A DNA stretch of 18,586 nucleotides from assembly GCA_017161665.1 (NCBI GenBank), contig JADFCT010000028.1, forward strand, positions 1-18,586, written 5' to 3'. Within the stretch, counting starts at the first letter, position 1. The number at the start of each line of letters is the position of its first letter. The notes beneath the pieces are model-generated. The model made no database searches and was not told the origin of the DNA. It worked only from the letters and a program-made list of their open reading frames with translations. Shown here piece after piece: positions 13,498 through 18,586 of the stretch. Source of the DNA: Candidatus Sumerlaeota bacterium. GTDB lineage: Bacteria; Sumerlaeota; Sumerlaeia; JADFCT01. The translations under genes were made by a program, and so were the position numbers.

Positions 13498-16083
13498 TCA
13501 GGGTTTGATGGTCACGCCTTCGAGCGCCGAGCCATCGGTCGCCCGGAGGCGGGCGCAGGCCGCCCAATTTCCACCGCCTTGATTAATTTTCAACAGCAGG
13601 GTGTTCTCGCCGGCCTTCAGCGTCACATCCACCGCGTCCTGTCCCAGTTCCGCCGGTCGCGAAGCGTTGTTCGCGTGGACGAGTTTGCCATTGAGCCAGG
13701 CCTTGACGCCGTCGTCACTGCCAAGTTCCAGACGAGCCGGTTGGACGGAGTCGGAGATGATCCGCGTCTGGAGGTAAACGACTTTGTTCTCTCCACCGAT
13801 TAATCGACCAAAATCAATCATCCAGGGTTGATCGCCGGCGCCGGAAACCAGATTCCACTGGATGTCTCTGGCGTCGGAGGTTTCGGGAGCGAATGGAATA
13901 TCGAATAAGGCCGCGCCGTCTTTGCCATCTTCGGCAAAGGGTCCGGCCATCATCCAGGAGACCACGCAGTTCCGATATTGATCCAGTTTGTTGAGGGCCT
14001 CCTGCGCCTGAACCTTGACGGCCGGCGAGGCGGGCTTGGCAATAATCGCATTCAGCGTGTCACGGGCCATTTTCGGGTCCGCGCCGGCGGTGGCCACGGC
14101 GATCCTGACGCTGGCCGACTGGGCATCGATGGCCAAGGCTTCGTTATCCCAGTACCGTTTGACCGATTCAAGCGCCTTGCTGTCCGGCACATTCGCGAGC
14201 AGACTGATGATGCCGCGGCGCTCGCCATCGTTCGGCGCCAGGGACATGGCTTCAAGATAGCCCTTTAATCGTTCGTCGGTGTTTTGGGCGCTTTGTCCGA
14301 TCATGCGCACATAGCCGCGCAGGGCCAGAACCTTGCCGGTCAACTGCGTTTCTTTTTCGGCAGTTTCGCGGAGCGTCTGCATCGGCGCGGGCGTGGGCCA
14401 GTCGGCCAAAGCGCGGATGGAGGCCGTGCGCAATGCATCCGATCCGCTCAGCCCCGAGAGGGCCGCATTCAGGGCGGCCTGCGTTCCGAAGCGGGGCAGT
14501 AAGGGAATCAGGTTGACTTTGGCCGCATCGTCGGCGCGGCGGATCGCCTGAGTCAGAAGACGCAGTCCCCGCTCTTGATTGGTCAGGCGTCCGACGACCG
14601 ATGCCAGAGCGGTCTGCATGGTTTCCCGTTCAGTGGGGGTGGGGATTTCCAGAATAGACTCGATCATGGCGGGATAGAAGTCATCACCGGCCAAAGCGCC
14701 CAAGGCCTTGTAGGCTGTTTCTCGAACGCGGGCATCTCCATCGCCGCAGGCGTCCAGAATTTCCGGCAAGGCGTCCGTGATGCCACGGGCTGTCAGCACG
14801 TCCAGGAGGATTGCGCGGATTTGAGCGTCCGGATGGACGAGCGCATTGGCCAGGGCCTTGTCCACACCGTACCCTGACAAGCGATAGAGTCCGGTTCGGG
14901 CCGCTTGTCCCAGCGCATCCGGTTTACTACATGCATTGATGAAAATCGGAACGGCTCGGGCGCCGCCAATTTCGGCCAATCCCATGACGGCGGCGACTCG
15001 CACATCACTGTATTGACTGCTTGCCGCACTGATCAGGTACAGGGAGGCATTGCGGTCTCCGCGCGCGGCCAGTCCCCGAATGCCGATAACCTGACTTTCG
15101 GGGCTCAACTCGGGCAAGCGGGCGGCGAAGTCCAGGGCGGCGGCGTCATCGGTGATTTCACTCAGCAGTTTTGCGGCCAGCAGGCGAAGGTCGCGTTCCT
15201 CTTCTTCCAGCAGATCGACCAGCAATTGCGCCGTGTCCACCCTGCCCGTATGGGCCAAGCCCCGGTGGGCCGCCACCTGGATTTGAATCGGATAATAATC
15301 CTTTGATGCGTGCATGTACATGGCCGCGGCCGTTTTGAGGTCCCCTTTGTCAGCCCGGGCATCCGCGCATCGCAGCCAGGATTCCAAGCGAACCTGATTC
15401 AGCGCCATGGGCAGAACCTGAAATCTTTCGAGGGTTTTGGCTGCTTTGGGGGTGGCGATATGCCCCAAGGCCTGGAGGGCGGCGCGGGCGATGTCGGGAT
15501 TCTCCGATTCGACAAAGGGCGCCAGGAGTTTGACGGCCTTCCCGTCGCCGCGCTGTCCTATGGCGCCGATGATCCCGATCAACAGGGCTGGCTCTGTTTC
15601 CGGAGTCATGTCGGCCAGCGTCTTCCGTAACAATTTGTCCACGGCGGGCGAAGGCATTTCCTGCAAAGCGAATAAGGCCATATGTGACAGCGTGGGATCG
15701 TCGATGAAATGAGCCAGCGCCTTGACGCGGGGCGGAGTGGGGGAGGGGAGGAAAAAGAGTAGTCGGCGCCATGTAGGCTCCGTCGGCGTCGTGGTGTTTC
15801 GGCGAAGCATCCGGCAGACAAACTGGCGACAGGCGTCCGTGGCTTGATAGTGCGTGAGCGTATCAATGAGACGTTGCTCGATAATCAGGGCTTCTGCGGG
15901 GGGCGCGACGCGAACCGCCTCTTCCACCTCCGACAGAGCCAAGCGGCTCTGACCGTATTCATAATTGAGAATGGCATCATAGGGCGCGGATTTTTCATCC
16001 GTTGCCGGGGACTGAATAACGGTGATAGCCGTTAAAATCAGGACCATCACGCAGCAGGTCAAACGGTTGGTGTGGTAACGCAT
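13498..16083 (-). CDS. Exported HEAT-repeat protein with C-terminal beta-sandwich domain
   Basis: A protein of 861 residues. The start is the ATG at 16083: AAGGAG stands six bases before it, and it places a signal peptide first (basic RYHTNR, hydrophobic CVMVLILTAITVI, cleavage likely near residues 25-28). The open frame reaches back to 16125 without a start signal. Residues about 100-640 are HEAT-like helical repeats, such as ENPDIARAALQALGHIATPK, SDVRVAAVMGLAEIGG and DARVRETAYKALGALAGD. After about residue 706 comes a beta-rich domain with WMMAGPFAEDGKD, LELGSDDGVKAWLNGKLVHA and LKAGENTLLLKINQGGGNWA, a sandwich module seen at the C-terminus of exported proteins in PVC-type bacteria and often carbohydrate-related. 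The role is probably periplasmic or extracellular binding or scaffolding; no catalytic residues are recognised. It is last in the leftward operon, 83 bases after the oxidoreductase. Confidence 0.88.
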   Translation of the reverse strand: MRYHTNRLTCCVMVLILTAITVIQSPATDEKSAPYDAILNYEYGQSRLALSEVEEAVRVAPPAEALIIEQRLIDTLTHYQATDACRQFVCRMLRRNTTTPTEPTWRRLLFFLPSPTPPRVKALAHFIDDPTLSHMALFALQEMPSPAVDKLLRKTLADMTPETEPALLIGIIGAIGQRGDGKAVKLLAPFVESENPDIARAALQALGHIATPKAAKTLERFQVLPMALNQVRLESWLRCADARADKGDLKTAAAMYMHASKDYYPIQIQVAAHRGLAHTGRVDTAQLLVDLLEEEERDLRLLAAKLLSEITDDAAALDFAARLPELSPESQVIGIRGLAARGDRNASLYLISAASSQYSDVRVAAVMGLAEIGGARAVPIFINACSKPDALGQAARTGLYRLSGYGVDKALANALVHPDAQIRAILLDVLTARGITDALPEILDACGDGDARVRETAYKALGALAGDDFYPAMIESILEIPTPTERETMQTALASVVGRLTNQERGLRLLTQAIRRADDAAKVNLIPLLPRFGTQAALNAALSGLSGSDALRTASIRALADWPTPAPMQTLRETAEKETQLTGKVLALRGYVRMIGQSAQNTDERLKGYLEAMSLAPNDGERRGIISLLANVPDSKALESVKRYWDNEALAIDAQSASVRIAVATAGADPKMARDTLNAIIAKPASPAVKVQAQEALNKLDQYRNCVVSWMMAGPFAEDGKDGAALFDIPFAPETSDARDIQWNLVSGAGDQPWMIDFGRLIGGENKVVYLQTRIISDSVQPARLELGSDDGVKAWLNGKLVHANNASRPAELGQDAVDVTLKAGENTLLLKINQGGGNWAACARLRATDGSALEGVTIKP

Positions 16084-16166
16084 TCCTGTCTCCTTGTTCC
16101 GAATAGAATCTTTCAAACTAGACATCCTGTGTTTTTCCTGGCATGGGATCGCCAGAGATTGAAAAC

Positions 16167-17474
16167 TTAAAGCGTCCAGGGTTCCCGCATGGCCCTCGAC
16201 AAATACCGGTCGGCTTCGGGATCGTTGACGAATCGCTCACGGTCCGGATCCCAATGCAGTTTCCGACCCAGTTTCATGGCAATATTCCCGATATGACAGA
16301 CCGACACGCTACGGTGTCCGACTTCAACGGGATAATATGTCTTGGCGCGACTTTTAACACAATTCAGAAAGTCTCGTTGTTCGCGCTCCGGACAGGTTCT
16401 CAGATGAATTTCCTCGGGGCCGATCTTCTCCGTTTGCAGCGATTCGGGATGGCAAGCAAAGGAATCCCACTTGCATTCAATCCAACCGGCACTCCCTTCA
16501 AATCGAATGCCTGGTGTGCCGCTTTTACAGATGAGCCGAACACCGTTGGCGTATTCGTAGCTGACTTCGAAGTCCACGGCGGCATTATAGAGTCCGTCGG
16601 GAGGGAAATCGCCCCAGCCTTCGACGGAGACCGGGCCGGTATATTCCGTGTCGTTGCCCCATTGGGCCACGTCATTGATGTGAGCGCCCCAGTCTGTCAA
16701 TTGGCCGCCGGAAAAGTCGAGGTTCCAGCGCCACTGATAATGGCAACGCTCCATCCCCCAATTACAGTAGGGGCGCCACGGCGCCTGTCCCAGCCACATA
16801 TCCCAATCCAGATCCTCCGGAACGGGTAATTCCGGTTGAATCGGAAGACGGAAGCCTTGCGGTAGCACCGTCCGGATGGTGTGGAGTTTGCCGATGCGCC
16901 CATTGCGAACGAGTTCACAGGCGTGCAGAAAATTCCATTTGGAGCGGTTTTCGCTGGCCGTCTGGAACACGCGGCCGTAGCGGTTGATGGTGTCACTGAG
17001 AATGCGGCCTTCCTGTACGGTCAGGGAAAGAGGCTTTTCACAAAAGACGTCTTTTCCTTCGCGCGCGGCCAGAACGGCTGGGATCACATGCCAGTGATCG
17101 GGCGTGGAAATCACCACGCCGTCCAGGTCCGGGCGCGTGATGACCTCGCGGAAGTCCCGGCCCATGTCGATGAGCGCCGCTCGGCCAGAGGCGTTTTGCC
17201 CGGCATAGTGACTGCGAACCCGTTCCGCCGCCGCCTTGACGCGGTTGCCGTCCACGTCGCAGACCATGAGGACCTGCGCATCCGGTTGCGGCAGGAAACT
17301 GTTCAGGTTCATGGACACACCGTGACTGCCGACGCCGATAAATCCCAGTGTGATGCGTTCGCTGGGCGCGGCGCGGCCTTCGGCCCCTCGGGCCGAAGCG
17401 GGGATGATGACGGGCGCGGCCATGCTCGCGGCGGTGGCGGTTGCCAGTCGGATCATGAAATCTCGTCGCTTCAT
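16167..17474 (-). CDS. Tat-exported Gfo/Idh/MocA family oxidoreductase
   Basis: A protein of 435 residues. The ATG at 17474 has AAGGGA six bases upstream and puts a Tat-type leader first: MKRRDFMIRL, then an Ala-rich segment ending in PASARGAEG. The frame is open to 17570, but that extension has no leader. The Rossmann domain has GFIGVGSHG (44-52) for NAD(P), then STPDHWH and the family EKP motif (146-148) in FCEKPLSLTV. The C-terminal domain has FSGGQLTDWGAHINDVAQWG and ends in REPWTL. Known role of the family: NAD(P)-dependent oxidation or reduction of sugars and their derivatives. Tat export implies folding with bound cofactor before transport to the periplasm, as in glycosidase-like Gfo members. 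The substrate is unknown. It lies 34 bases after a paralogous gene on the same strand. Confidence 0.92.
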   Translation of the reverse strand: MKRRDFMIRLATATAASMAAPVIIPASARGAEGRAAPSERITLGFIGVGSHGVSMNLNSFLPQPDAQVLMVCDVDGNRVKAAAERVRSHYAGQNASGRAALIDMGRDFREVITRPDLDGVVISTPDHWHVIPAVLAAREGKDVFCEKPLSLTVQEGRILSDTINRYGRVFQTASENRSKWNFLHACELVRNGRIGKLHTIRTVLPQGFRLPIQPELPVPEDLDWDMWLGQAPWRPYCNWGMERCHYQWRWNLDFSGGQLTDWGAHINDVAQWGNDTEYTGPVSVEGWGDFPPDGLYNAAVDFEVSYEYANGVRLICKSGTPGIRFEGSAGWIECKWDSFACHPESLQTEKIGPEEIHLRTCPEREQRDFLNCVKSRAKTYYPVEVGHRSVSVCHIGNIAMKLGRKLHWDPDRERFVNDPEADRYLSRAMREPWTL

Positions 17475-17508
17475 TTGACGTCCCTTCGGATCAACGAGGA
17501 TAAGCGCA

Positions 17509-18586
17509 CTATAACGTCCAGGGGGATCGATAGGCGCGGCCCAACATGGAAGCGGCCGTTTCATCGCCAATGATTACCTCGCGGTCTGGATCCCATTGAA
17601 TATCCCGTCCAAGGATCATGGCGATATTGCCGAGGTGAGCGATGGAAATCGAGCGATGGCCGGCTTCGACAGGAGCGACCGGGTCGCGCCGGCTGTAAAC
17701 GCAGTCAATGAAATTGCGGAAATGATTGTTACTGTTGTACAGGCGAATTTCGTCAGCGCCGATCGTTTCGTTCAGGATGGACTTGGGATTCGCGTCATGT
17801 CGGCCCCGGTTGGCCCAGACGGTTCCGGCGTCCCCTTCGAAGGTAACCCCGCCGCGGGCCTCACTCGAGACGATCATTTTGACACCGTTCGCATAAAGGG
17901 CTTCAAAGTAGTATTTCGTCGCCGTGTTGTATAATGGGCCTTGGGCGTATTCCGCCCGGGCATTTTGAATCCGAAGGGGACCGGTGTCCTGTGTCCCCAT
18001 TCCCCATTGGGCGCAATCGGGATGATGGCCGCCCCAATCCGTCAGTTGGCCCCCGGAATAGTCGAAAATCCACCGGAAGTTGACCAGGCAGCGCGCCGGA
18101 CAATAGGGGGCCTGGGGCGCCGGTCCCAGCCACAAATCATAATCAAAACCCTCCGGGGCCGGTGTGGGCGCTTTGAGCGCCCCTTTGGTTGAGTAGTCCG
18201 GTATGCCGGCCGGCAGACCGCATGTGACGGTATGAAGTTTGCCGATGCGCCCATTGAGGACCAGTTCGCCCGCCCGACGGAAATTATAGTCCGATCGCTG
18301 TTGGCTTCCGACCTGAAGAATGCGCCCGTATCGCCGCACGGCTTCGACCATGGCCTGACCGTCGCGCACCGTCAGACTCAACGGCTTCTGGCAATAGATG
18401 TCCTTGCCGGCCCGCGCCGCCGCCACCGTAATGGCGGCGTGCCAGTGGTCGGGCGTGACGACTTCGACGGCGTCAATGTCGTCACGGGCCAACACGTCGC
18501 GAAAGTCACGATAGGTAACACAGTCTTGATTCCCATAATGCGCATTGACCAACTGGCGGGCCGGTTCGCGGCCACCCACTCGATTG
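17509..18586 (-). CDS. Second Gfo/Idh/MocA oxidoreductase, N-terminus beyond the window
   Basis: Open from the right edge to the TAG at 17509; about 359 codons are visible and no start is in view. The visible part begins inside the Rossmann fold (NRVGGREPARQLVNAHYG) and contains VVTPDHWHA, YCQKPLSLTV (Gln replaces Glu of the common EKP motif), LNGRIGKLHTVTCGLPAG, DYSGGQLTDWGGHHPDCAQW and a C-terminal YRSPWTL. It is clearly paralogous to the gene at 16167-17474, sharing NGRIGKLHT, SGGQLTDWG, GHRSxSxxHxGNIAM and WDPDRE. Both probably arose by tandem duplication and work on related sugar substrates. Whether this copy also has a Tat leader cannot be seen. As transcribed, it comes first of the three visible genes of the operon. 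Confidence 0.92.
   Translation of the reverse strand, partial: NRVGGREPARQLVNAHYGNQDCVTYRDFRDVLARDDIDAVEVVTPDHWHAAITVAAARAGKDIYCQKPLSLTVRDGQAMVEAVRRYGRILQVGSQQRSDYNFRRAGELVLNGRIGKLHTVTCGLPAGIPDYSTKGALKAPTPAPEGFDYDLWLGPAPQAPYCPARCLVNFRWIFDYSGGQLTDWGGHHPDCAQWGMGTQDTGPLRIQNARAEYAQGPLYNTATKYYFEALYANGVKMIVSSEARGGVTFEGDAGTVWANRGRHDANPKSILNETIGADEIRLYNSNNHFRNFIDCVYSRRDPVAPVEAGHRSISIAHLGNIAMILGRDIQWDPDREVIIGDETAASMLGRAYRSPWTL

Noticed and set aside
16138..16155. Hairpin ctggc-8-gccag between the oxidoreductase and HEAT genes
   Set aside because: It has a short 5-bp stem and no T-run on the minus strand; read-through to the HEAT gene is more likely.
1..18586. CRISPR, toxin-antitoxin, defence, phage or transposon signatures
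   Set aside because: No spaced direct repeats, integrase or transposase motifs, tRNA-end insertions or small paired genes were seen by eye on either strand.

Overview
The window is about 18.6 kb of gene-dense bacterial chromosome with high GC (I estimate high fifties percent). It carries mostly housekeeping and regulatory genes, followed by an accessory oxidoreductase block at the right end. I see no rRNA, tRNA, CRISPR array, transposase, phage gene or attachment site. The gene set suggests a Gram-negative, probably uncultivated lineage of the PVC, Hydrogenedentota or Sumerlaeota kind. The reasons are tandem Gfo/Idh/MocA oxidoreductases, one with a clear Tat-type leader, a secreted HEAT-repeat protein with a C-terminal beta-sandwich, a bacillithiol-type glycosyltransferase, and a DUF58/TgpA-like transglutaminase pair. 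This placement is an inference and could not be confirmed here.

Layout, left to right. (1) Positions 1-1968, minus strand: a fused protein made of a P-loop kinase-like domain and a zinc-type homocysteine S-methyltransferase, followed 19 bases later by a DUF58 protein cut by the left edge. (2) Positions 2279-6247, plus strand: a tightly overlapping run of a TgpA-like transglutaminase membrane protein, rsmD (16S rRNA methyltransferase) and bshA (N-acetylglucosaminyl-malate synthase). (3) Positions 6431-10200, plus strand: a very large TPR protein of 1098 residues and, 29 bases on, a small four-helix membrane protein of unknown function. (4) Positions 10459-12699, minus strand: a full-length bifunctional Rel/SpoT (p)ppGpp enzyme, divergent from coaD (12895-13404, plus strand). 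(5) Positions 13498-18586, minus strand: a probable operon transcribed leftward, with a Gfo/Idh/MocA oxidoreductase (start beyond the right edge), a second paralogous Tat-exported one, and an exported HEAT-repeat protein. It ends at a convincing hairpin terminator at 13439-13476.

How the genes fit together: DUF58 and TgpA-like transglutaminases normally sit in one co-directional cluster with a MoxR ATPase, but here they lie on opposite strands with the kinase-methyltransferase gene between them. bshA implies bacillithiol or a related thiol cofactor, and the methyltransferase handles methionine synthesis or salvage, so two separate genes touch sulfur metabolism. The right-hand operon looks like periplasmic carbohydrate or glycan handling, but its substrate cannot be read from the sequence.

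I did not find a clear new defence, secretion or mobile system. The best leads are the kinase-methyltransferase fusion, the TPR giant with its small membrane partner, and the exported oxidoreductase plus HEAT operon.
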